A program made the position numbers and the translations under genes. The notes under the pieces were generated by a model. The model had not been told where the DNA came from and made no database searches. It saw only the letters and a program-made list of their open reading frames with translations. Below are positions 53,511 through 60,767 of a stretch of DNA of 62,356 bases, one piece after another. Source of the DNA: Bacteroidia bacterium (GTDB lineage Bacteria > Bacteroidota > Bacteroidia > Bacteroidales > VadinHA17). Numbering within the stretch: position 1 is the first letter of the stretch; every line of letters begins with the position of its first letter. The stretch is taken from NCBI GenBank assembly GCA_026391555.1, contig JAPLEB010000043.1, forward strand, positions 1-62,356. The letters are read 5' to 3'.

Positions 53511-55179
53511 GGATTGACCCGGCTTTCCCTTTGAGTATTGAATTGTATTCTTCTTTATTGTTCAGAAGTTCGAGCGATTTTAATATCTGTTCATCCTTTT
53601 TAATAGACCATGCTATTGCTCCATCCTCGTAGAAAAAGCGGGTTATAATTTCATCTTCAAGAAGATCAGTTATTTCACTCCTGAATATTGAAAGATCATG
53701 ATCCAGGCTATGTGCAATGTCTTTTTCCAATTCAGTAAAAAGATCTTTGTGAATATCGTAGTATTTTTCTCTTTTTGCATTGGCGATGAGTTCATTGAGC
53801 GACTCCTCGGTAACGGTTTTGTAGCTGAAATTACGATTCAGCAGAAGTGTTTTAAACTCGGTATAATCATTATCTGTGAAAGAGAATTGTTCCGGAGTTT
53901 TAAGATCGGGATGAGCCCAATAATATTTGGTAGCATAATCGAAAATGTAGTTTCGAAGATAGAGCTCCGCTGCTATCTGGCTCAGTGGTTCCGGTGAAAT
54001 TTCTATATCCGGCGAAATACCGCCGCCGTCTTTTACTATCCTGCCGTTTCTTGTTTTATATTCAGAGATAAGAGAGTCAGGAATAATGCCAACACTTCCA
54101 TCTTGGTTCGGGTGTGAAAAATCGCGGGCCTGGATACATCTTCCGCTTGGGATATAATATTTTGCTGTAGTGACTTTTAACTGAGTATTATAGCTTAAGG
54201 GACGTGTGATCTGCACCAATCCTTTTCCGTATGACCGCTGGCCAACAATTATGCCCCTGTCAAGGTCCTGTATTGCCCCTGCAACTATCTCTGAGGCTGA
54301 AGCAGAACCCCTGTTAATTATTACAGCAAGAGCTATTTTTTCATCTACTGCAGGTTTTGTTGTTTTGAAACTCTCATCAAACTGTTTCACTTTCCCTTTT
54401 GTTGATACAACCTCATTTCCCGGTCCGACAAAAAGATTTACGATTTCTACAGCTTCTGTAAGTAATCCGCCGGGATTTCCCCTGAGGTCCAGAATGATCT
54501 GTTGCGGGTTATTGTTTTTTAATGAATTAAGCGCATTTTTAACGTCTTCTATACAATTTTGTGTGAAATTAGTGAACCGGATATATCCTGTTTTTGAATC
54601 AATCATACCCCAATAGGGAACTGGCGGAATGATAATTTTTTCCCTTTTAAGCGGATAGTCTGTTTCTTTTCCGTTCCTTTCAATTGTAATAGTAATCTCT
54701 GTTCCCGGGTTCCCCTTCAGCTTTTCACTGACTTTATCTGTTGAAAATCCTTTAAGAGAAATACCGTCTACTTTTTTTAGAAGATCTCCGGCTTTTATCC
54801 CGGCCCGATCAGCGGGGAATCCCTTATATACCTCACTGATAACAACATAATCACCATTAGACCGTACTAATGATCCAATTCCTCCGTATTTCCCTGTTGT
54901 CATGAAGGTAAATTCATCAACTTCCGATTCCGGATAATAAACAGAATAGGGATCGAGGGTCTTTAGCATATTATCGATACCCGATTTAATAACTTTATCA
55001 GGATCAATTTCATCAACGTAAAAAGTATTAAGTTCTCTGAAGAGAGAGAAAAAAATATCCAGATTTTTGGCAATTCTGAAATCCCTGGTTTCCTGAGTGA
55101 TCAGGAAACCGGTACTGATGCCTGTAATCAGCAACAGGGTTAGAATTATGATTATCCTGCCTGTACGTATCTTTTTCAT
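53443..55179 (-). CDS. S41 family C-terminal processing protease
   Basis: 578 residues: N-terminal membrane anchor/signal (about 8-28), PDZ domain (about 90-165, GIGSLVRSNGDYVV, GDLLKKVDGISL), S41 protease (about 190-370) with Ser near 293 (RGSASASEI) and Lys near 318 (SYGKGLVQ) as the catalytic dyad, then a long helical C-terminal domain. It cleaves envelope proteins. The gene ends inside moaE, giving a 68-bp tail-to-tail overlap with both frames intact. Confidence 0.94.
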   Translation of the reverse strand: MKKIRTGRIIIILTLLLITGISTGFLITQETRDFRIAKNLDIFFSLFRELNTFYVDEIDPDKVIKSGIDNMLKTLDPYSVYYPESEVDEFTFMTTGKYGGIGSLVRSNGDYVVISEVYKGFPADRAGIKAGDLLKKVDGISLKGFSTDKVSEKLKGNPGTEITITIERNGKETDYPLKREKIIIPPVPYWGMIDSKTGYIRFTNFTQNCIEDVKNALNSLKNNNPQQIILDLRGNPGGLLTEAVEIVNLFVGPGNEVVSTKGKVKQFDESFKTTKPAVDEKIALAVIINRGSASASEIVAGAIQDLDRGIIVGQRSYGKGLVQITRPLSYNTQLKVTTAKYYIPSGRCIQARDFSHPNQDGSVGIIPDSLISEYKTRNGRIVKDGGGISPDIEISPEPLSQIAAELYLRNYIFDYATKYYWAHPDLKTPEQFSFTDNDYTEFKTLLLNRNFSYKTVTEESLNELIANAKREKYYDIHKDLFTELEKDIAHSLDHDLSIFRSEITDLLEDEIITRFFYEDGAIAWSIKKDEQILKSLELLNNKEEYNSILKGKAGSILNVSTRESHLQKSPFSRPAIFL

Positions 55180-55287
55180 AACCTTGAAAGCTTAAAATTA
55201 GAACGACGAAAATAAGAAGAAAATTCGGGAACGGCTTTGATAAAGAAACAATTAAAACAACTTTAACATATTTTGTAGCTAATCAGC

Positions 55288-55315
55288 CAGAAGTCAGAAG
55301 TTCGAAGATCGAAGA
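55288..55315. repeat. 7-nt tandem array (CAGAAGT/TCGAAGA), four units
   Basis: CAGAAGT twice then TCGAAGA twice, in the gap between rnpA and the S41 protease, about 110 nt upstream of the S41 start. A two-unit relative (CAGGAGT-TCGAGAT) occurs at 45681-45694 between the polyprenyl synthase and ArsR genes. Same 7-nt period as the other arrays. Confidence 0.62.
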
Positions 55316-55335
55316 TTGTTATTAATTCCGCCTTA

Positions 55336-55740
55336 TTAATTCTCTTTATTAATAGTGATAAGTTTATTTATCATCTCTTTCATGGATTTTTCTATAGACA
55401 GATATTCAGGGACCGAATTTCCCTTAAGAATAACAACTAAAGCAATCTGGATATTTTGTGAAGCGAGGTGTTCATAAAGTGTATTTTTATTTTTCCGGTA
55501 TGCTTCTCTCATCCTTCTTTTTATCAGGTTCCTGGTAACGGCAAGCCGGAATCCTCTCTTTGAAACACTGAATGCAACCTGAACAGGACCGGGGAGTGGG
55601 GCCGGGCTCCTTCCCCAAACAACTTTAAAAAGAGATGTATAGAAAATATTTCCACTTTCAAACAGACCGGAGATGATTTTGGTACTGCAGAGCCTTTCGG
55701 ATTTATCAAATGTCTCCCTTATTGTATTCATATAAAACAT
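55336..55740 (-). CDS. rnpA: Ribonuclease P protein component
   Basis: 134 residues with FSVSKRGFRLAVTRNLIKRRMREAYR, the RNR motif of RnpA, and the left-handed beta-alpha-beta fold. A second ATG at 55731 is possible. It matures tRNA 5' ends with the RNase P RNA, which is not in the window. It lies downstream of hemD by 69 nt in the same leftward direction. Confidence 0.95.
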   Translation of the reverse strand: MFYMNTIRETFDKSERLCSTKIISGLFESGNIFYTSLFKVVWGRSPAPLPGPVQVAFSVSKRGFRLAVTRNLIKRRMREAYRKNKNTLYEHLASQNIQIALVVILKGNSVPEYLSIEKSMKEMINKLITINKEN

Positions 55741-55809
55741 CTTATCCTAAAAGCCTGACCAGATGTCTATTCCGGTGCTTCTGGACAAGTCAGTATGGTG
55801 AAGATTATT

Positions 55810-56562
55810 TTACCTTAAATTTCTGTTGTACTCTTTAAGAAAATCATCAAGAGCCATTGTCATTGAAGGAGCTTTAGGATTGGGAGCATTAATATCGAGT
55901 CTCAGTCCTTCGTGCTCAACAGCACAGGCTGTTGTTGGTCCAAAAGCGGCAATTTTAATATCCCCCTGGACAAAACCCGGAAAATTCTCTTTCAGGGACT
56001 TTATACCGGAAGGGCTATAAAAAACAAGAATGTCATAATTGAAATCCTTTTCATTCGAAAAGTCGGCGCTGATAGTCTTGTATAGTGTTCCGATTGTATA
56101 CCGGATGCCATTTTTATCAAGTAATTCAGGAATTTCTGCATTGTGGGGCTCAGAAAGCGGGACAAAGAAGTTATCTTCCCTGTGTTTGACTATAACATCA
56201 ATAAGGTCCTGAAATTTAGATTTCCCATGAAATATTTTACGCTTTCTGTATACAATATACTTCTGGAGATAGAATGCAACATTCTCTGTAATACAAAAAT
56301 ACTTCATTGTATCAGGCACCACTGTTCGTAGTTCATTACAAATCCTGAAAAAGTGATCTATTCCGGTTTTGCTTGTGAAGACAACAGCACTAAAATCAAG
56401 AATATTGATTTTTTGCTGACGGAAATCTTTTGACGGAATCCCTTCAACCTGAACAAATGGCTTAAAATCAACTTTCAGATTATACTTTCTTGCCAGTTCG
56501 AAATATGGAGATTTCGTATTTAAAGGTTCTGGCTGCGATACTAAAATCTTCCTTATTTTCAA
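55810..56562 (-). CDS. hemD: Uroporphyrinogen-III synthase
   Basis: 250 residues of the HemD fold: N-terminal half KILVSQPEP..., FSAVVFTSKTGIDHFF, second half ILVFYSPSGIKSL and AAFGPTTACAVEHEGL. Sequence is poorly conserved in the family, so the assignment uses these two landmarks and the length. It closes hydroxymethylbilane to the cyclic tetrapyrrole. In the same direction as DUF4271 (45 nt upstream). Confidence 0.9.
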   Translation of the reverse strand: MKIRKILVSQPEPLNTKSPYFELARKYNLKVDFKPFVQVEGIPSKDFRQQKINILDFSAVVFTSKTGIDHFFRICNELRTVVPDTMKYFCITENVAFYLQKYIVYRKRKIFHGKSKFQDLIDVIVKHREDNFFVPLSEPHNAEIPELLDKNGIRYTIGTLYKTISADFSNEKDFNYDILVFYSPSGIKSLKENFPGFVQGDIKIAAFGPTTACAVEHEGLRLDINAPNPKAPSMTMALDDFLKEYNRNLR

Positions 56563-56606
56563 CTCTTTACAGTTTAAGTTTTACTCACAAAGTAACACTC
56601 GCCAAT

Positions 56607-57488
56607 TTAAACAAGACCTGTGAAATACTTCACTGATATTAAAACAGGCAGGATTTCCAGCGCACAAAGGTATAAAATCAAATAGAATATTGAAATATTA
56701 TGGTTCAGAAAAATTATCATTAGTCTGGTAATACGGATCAGGTAGGATATACCCAGAACAATTATGCCTGAGATAAAATACACTTTGGCCGGGAAAAGCG
56801 CAGTATATGACATCAGAATAATAAGAACAAAAAGAAACAGTGCACTGAACCTGTAAGACTGGTAAACACGAAGCAGATATTCCATGAATACATCCTTTTC
56901 TCCGCTTACATTGCCTGTTATCAGGCAGACAATATGCCGTAAGGTAACAGAAGAGATAATTATTCCCAGGGAGATTAACCAGAAGATTATTCCACTGATA
57001 CCGGAAGGGATGAAATCATAAAATAAAGAAGCACAAAAAGCGAAAAGTCCGATTATAAGGAATGAAATAAGATTTAGTATTGTTGATTGCCAATGAAATA
57101 ATCCGTCAATGTCTCTTGATGAAGGGTCGTTTATTTCCCTTATCATGAAAAACCTGGTAAGACCCGGTAACATACTTTTTGATGATGTTCTTACTAAAGA
57201 ATATAAAATTGCGGCAACCAGTAGAATACCGATTATCCAGTCAGCATCAAGTGGTTGAACCGGTAAATTCTGGCCAGACTTGAGGTGTTTTATCAGTGAT
57301 GCCCTGGTCTCTGTGTGCATCTGCCTGGTTTTTTCTGATAATAGGAAAAGGAGCCTGTTGGATGAACCAGATTCTATTTTAGTAACAACATTGTTTGAAT
57401 CGTAAAATGTGATATCGGCAATACTATTCCTCCCACAAACGGAAGGGGTGTCATCCTGCTGTGCTTCCGGACATGAAATAATCATCAT
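56607..57488 (-). CDS. DUF4271 membrane protein
   Basis: About 293 residues with seven or more hydrophobic segments and a soluble start (PEAQQDDTPSVCGRNS). DUF4271 is a Bacteroidota family frequently next to hemD; its function is unknown. A TACTTTTG -7 box overlaps the ATG at 57509, so the true start is likely the ATG at 57488 (or 57485). Confidence 0.85.
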   Translation of the reverse strand: MMIISCPEAQQDDTPSVCGRNSIADITFYDSNNVVTKIESGSSNRLLFLLSEKTRQMHTETRASLIKHLKSGQNLPVQPLDADWIIGILLVAAILYSLVRTSSKSMLPGLTRFFMIREINDPSSRDIDGLFHWQSTILNLISFLIIGLFAFCASLFYDFIPSGISGIIFWLISLGIIISSVTLRHIVCLITGNVSGEKDVFMEYLLRVYQSYRFSALFLFVLIILMSYTALFPAKVYFISGIIVLGISYLIRITRLMIIFLNHNISIFYLILYLCALEILPVLISVKYFTGLV

Positions 57489-57506
57489 TTTTGTGTATTC
57501 AAAATA

Positions 57507-57514
57507 CAAAAGTA
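57507..57514 (-). promoter_or_regulatory. -7 box TACTTTTG for the DUF4271 gene
   Basis: Reverse-strand TACTTTTG at 57507-57514, covering the first possible ATG (57509), which favours the downstream start at 57488. Confidence 0.5.
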
Positions 57515-57559
57515 GTGATAATTACAAGAGAAAAATCAAAATTATCCAAAGTCTAATGA

Positions 57560-58432
57560 TCAGAAATGATCAACCCTGCCGCCGGATATTTCCGAGAGAA
57601 TATTATTTGCAAGCCTGCTGGCTCCGATTCTGAAAAGGGCATTGTTCAGCCAATCTTCACCAAGACAGTAGGTTACAATCTGATAATAATTAATTGCGTC
57701 TGCCGTATTAACTATTCCGCCTGCAGCCTTAAATCCAACCTTGATACCTGTTTCGGAATAGAAATCTGATATTGCCCGGCACATAACAAATGCAGCTTCC
57801 GGTGTTGCAGAGACAGGTGTTTTCCCTGTAGATGTCTTAATAAAATCAGCCCCCGCATCCATCGCTATCATCGATGCCTTGAAAATATGTTCATAATCAC
57901 CTAAAAGTCCGGATTCCACTATGACCTTAAGTTGTTTTTCTCCGATAGCCGTTTTGATTTCCCTTATTTCATCAGCAACCATCGCAAAATCGTTTCCAAG
58001 AAAAGCTCCAACCGGGATGACAATATCAATTTCGTCAGCTCCGGCTTCTATTGCCATCTTACATTCGCTAATCTTTATACTCCGGAATGTCTGTGAAGTA
58101 GGAAAGGCACCTGCAACGGCAGCGATTTTTACATTCCTGGCAGATAGTTTCTCTTTTACAACTGAGACAAAATTGGGATAAACACAGATTGCCGCAACAT
58201 TCGGAATATTTGAATACCGGCCCGAAAAACTATTTACCTTGCCAGTAAGTTGTAAAATATGGCTTCTGTTGTCAGTAGTGTTAAGGCTTGTAAGATCAAT
58301 TATGTTCAAAAGACTCATCAGCAAGTGCTTATCCGGTACTGCCGGTATTGAAAGTGATACTTTCTTAAGTCCTTTTTTGATTTCTGTTTCCGAAGGACAT
58401 AATTTGATCAGTTTTTGATATAATTTTGTCAT
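57560..58432 (-). CDS. deoC: Deoxyribose-phosphate aldolase
   Basis: 290 residues, class I aldolase barrel. Schiff-base Lys in FIKTSTGKTP (near 197), with VGFKAAGGI as the phosphate-binding loop. It splits deoxyribose-5-phosphate in nucleoside catabolism. The N-terminal extension of about 70 residues (helical) is common in Bacteroidota. Followed by DUF4271 in the same direction. Confidence 0.95.
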   Translation of the reverse strand: MTKLYQKLIKLCPSETEIKKGLKKVSLSIPAVPDKHLLMSLLNIIDLTSLNTTDNRSHILQLTGKVNSFSGRYSNIPNVAAICVYPNFVSVVKEKLSARNVKIAAVAGAFPTSQTFRSIKISECKMAIEAGADEIDIVIPVGAFLGNDFAMVADEIREIKTAIGEKQLKVIVESGLLGDYEHIFKASMIAMDAGADFIKTSTGKTPVSATPEAAFVMCRAISDFYSETGIKVGFKAAGGIVNTADAINYYQIVTYCLGEDWLNNALFRIGASRLANNILSEISGGRVDHF

Positions 58433-58589
58433 AAAATAATCTGTTATGTTAAACTAAATTACGTTACTGTGAAAAAAAAGAACGGCGTCAATATAATGTT
58501 TTTTGTTTTCATAACTATTTTTTTATTAGTTTTTCATTACGGGCCGGCGAGGCAAAAATTCCAACACTGCAATAGTTCTATATGCCAAC

Positions 58590-59042
58590 TTATTCCTTTT
58601 CTTTTGTATCAATAATTATTGTAACCGGACCATCATTAACTAATTCTACCTGCATCATTGCCCCAAATTCTCCGCAACCAACATTCTTCCCCATTAGTTC
58701 CGATAGTCTGTTGATAAAGCTGTTATATAAAGGAATTGCAATATCAGGATGTGCTGCACGCATGTATGATGGCCTGTTCCCTTTCCGGGTTTTTGCATGA
58801 AGCGTAAACTGACTGATTGCAAGAATATTTCCACCAATATCCTGAACGGAAAGGTTCATTACTTCATTACTGTCATTAAAAATCCGAAGCTGTACTATTT
58901 TATTGCACAGCCATTCAATATCAGTGTCATTATCAGATTCTTCAATACCAATAAGTACAAGTAACCCGGTTCTGATTTCCGATCGGATCTTATTATTAGT
59001 TGTTACCGAGGCCCGGCTTACCCGTTGAATTACAGCTCTCAT
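58590..59042 (-). CDS. dtd: D-aminoacyl-tRNA deacylase
   Basis: 150 residues from ATG 59042 (RAVIQRVSRASVT). The longer ORF begins with a TTG at 59066, on top of a TATATTTG box at 59064-59071, so the shorter start is favoured. SQFTLHAKTRKGNRPSYMRAA and the Gly-cis-Pro region are the Dtd signatures. It hydrolyses D-amino acids mischarged on tRNA. Divergent from mntP. Confidence 0.94.
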   Translation of the reverse strand: MRAVIQRVSRASVTTNNKIRSEIRTGLLVLIGIEESDNDTDIEWLCNKIVQLRIFNDSNEVMNLSVQDIGGNILAISQFTLHAKTRKGNRPSYMRAAHPDIAIPLYNSFINRLSELMGKNVGCGEFGAMMQVELVNDGPVTIIIDTKEKE

Positions 59043-59063
59043 TTCAACCACTTTTATGGTGTT

Positions 59064-59071
59064 CAAATATA
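59064..59071 (-). promoter_or_regulatory. -7 box TATATTTG for dtd
   Basis: Reverse-strand TATATTTG, 21 nt upstream of ATG 59042. Confidence 0.55.
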
Positions 59072-59110
59072 TACAATCAGATTCAAAAACATTTAAGTGA
59101 TGATTTATAT

Positions 59111-59118
59111 TATATTTG
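59111..59118 (+). promoter_or_regulatory. -7 box TATATTTG for mntP
   Basis: TATATTTG, 19 nt before ATG 59138. Divergent to the dtd box, 39 nt apart. No yybP-ykoY-type Mn riboswitch is visible in this short gap. Confidence 0.55.
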
Positions 59119-59137
59119 CGCTACTTACAATTTATCA

Positions 59138-59707
59138 ATGGACTATTTCACAATACTGGCTATTGCACTGGGCTTATCTTTTGACACATTTGCTGTTTCT
59201 TTATCGTATGGTGTTATCAGAAACAGCATCCTCTTCAGACAAGCGATAAGGGTGGCAACTATTCTTGCTCTCTTTCAGGGAGGACTGACTATTGCAGGTT
59301 ATTTTCTCGGATCTATTATTTCAAGCGCTTTAAAAGCAACAGATCACTGGATTGCTTTAGGATTGCTTTCTTTCCTGGGAGTTAAGATGATTGTTGAAGG
59401 GATTAAAAAAACTAATGATGAAAGGACAAAGGATTTCAGCAGCACAATTGTCCTTCTGACAATTGCTCTTGGAACCAGCATTGATGCATTTGCCGTCGGA
59501 ATAAGTTTTGCATTGCTGAATGTAATGATCTGGGAATCAGGAATTCTGATAGGGGTCGTAACTTTCCTGGCTTCCATGACAGCAATAAGAATTGGGAAAT
59601 CAGCAGGAGAGAGGCTTGGGAATAAAGTAGAAATTATAGGAGGGCTTATATTAATCGTAATAGGTTTAAAAATCTTCATCGAGCATATAGTGACCCCCGG
59701 CAATTAA
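59138..59707 (+). CDS. mntP: Manganese efflux pump MntP
   Basis: 190 residues with six membrane segments; the repeated acidic motifs DTFAVSLSYG (segment 1) and IDAFAVGISFA (segment 4) are diagnostic. I start at ATG 59138, after a TATATTTG box, rather than at the far longer ORF beginning at 59000. It exports Mn2+. The window also holds an NRAMP importer, but no Mn-dependent regulator. It overlaps the PHP gene tail-to-tail by 4 nt. Confidence 0.94.
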   Translation: MDYFTILAIALGLSFDTFAVSLSYGVIRNSILFRQAIRVATILALFQGGLTIAGYFLGSIISSALKATDHWIALGLLSFLGVKMIVEGIKKTNDERTKDFSSTIVLLTIALGTSIDAFAVGISFALLNVMIWESGILIGVVTFLASMTAIRIGKSAGERLGNKVEIIGGLILIVIGLKIFIEHIVTPGN

Positions 59708-60489
59708 AACGGAACCATTTTTCTCTCTCTTTTGTCAAAAACGGCCATTTCTGTAAAACCAACATATCTTAGCAACTCATACGCCTCATCGAAATACTGT
59801 CCAACCCGCGATGGCATGTGTGCATCTGAATTGACGCAGACGGGTACATTTTCTTCCCGGAATATATGTAGAAACTTACGGTCGGGATAAAAATCAGCAA
59901 GAGGCCTGTTTCTTCCGTTGGTATTTATCTCAAAAGCAACATTGTGAGTTTTCATCGTTTTAGCGAGCTTCCTGTAAAGAGGTTCCTGATCGGAGGAAGG
60001 TTTAAAGCCATAGATCCTGATTAAGTCGCAGTGACCAATTATATCAAACAGACCGGATGCAGCAGCAGCACAAACTGAATCAAAATATGATTCAAATAGT
60101 CTGTCGATGCTTTTTCCTTCATAAAATTCGGGACCGTTATCAACAGTTTTTTCACCGAGATAATGAACAGAACCGATAATATAATCGAGTGATAGTGAAT
60201 AAAGAAAATCATGGATATCTTCTTCTTTTCCCGCGAAAAAATCAACCTCCAGACCGGTTCTGATTTTGATATTCTTTATATGATTCTGAAGAATTTCTAT
60301 ATGTTTGATATAGGGAGAAATGTTAACAGGGTTCATATTCCAGTCCTCAGGTTCTTTGAATAACGTAAGATGCTCGGAAAAACCTATCTCACTCATTCCG
60401 GCAGCTATGGCCGGAGCGATATAGTCCTCCGGAGATGACCTTCCATCGCTATAGATGGAATGAATATGGTAATCAGTTCTGTAAACCAT
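59704..60489 (-). CDS. PHP-domain histidinol-phosphatase-like protein
   Basis: About 261 residues from ATG 60489. The metal-binding segments are DYHIHSIYSDGR (His-x-His start), IGFSEHLTLF, GSVHYLG, HCDL and VNSDAHMPSRVG; the set is complete. The HisJ/HisK type hydrolyses histidinol phosphate, but no his genes are near and other phosphoesters are possible. A TTG start at 60507 is the alternative. Convergent with mntP. Confidence 0.9.
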   Translation of the reverse strand: MVYRTDYHIHSIYSDGRSSPEDYIAPAIAAGMSEIGFSEHLTLFKEPEDWNMNPVNISPYIKHIEILQNHIKNIKIRTGLEVDFFAGKEEDIHDFLYSLSLDYIIGSVHYLGEKTVDNGPEFYEGKSIDRLFESYFDSVCAAAASGLFDIIGHCDLIRIYGFKPSSDQEPLYRKLAKTMKTHNVAFEINTNGRNRPLADFYPDRKFLHIFREENVPVCVNSDAHMPSRVGQYFDEAYELLRYVGFTEMAVFDKRERKMVPF

Positions 60490-60638
60490 TTCTTGTAAAA
60501 GGGACAAATTGTATTATCTGACTTTCAAATCAGGTCTATAAATAATTGCAAATTAAAAATAAAATCCCAATTTGGTGGATTGAAGTTAAATAAGTAACTT
60601 TATACATAGTTAAAATTACATTAAGCTATTAATTTAAA

Positions 60639-60758
60639 CCTCAACCTCAACCTCAACCTCAACCTCAACCTCAACCTCAACCTCAACCTCAATCTCAATC
60701 TCAATCTCAATCTCAATCTCAATCTCAATCTCAACCTTGATCTTAATCTTTACCTAAT
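60639..60758. repeat. 6-nt tandem array (CCTCAA)9 (TCTCAA)7 plus degenerate units
   Basis: Nine CCTCAA units (60639-60692), seven TCTCAA units (60693-60734), then four degenerate units (CCTTGA, TCTTAA, TCTTTA, CCTAAT) ending 10 nt before the ATG at 60768. The one-base unit change and the gradual decay suggest stepwise expansion. The array occupies the 5' UTR/spacer where length affects promoter or ribosome-binding spacing. Confidence 0.85.
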
Positions 60759-60767
60759 ACTTTTTAT

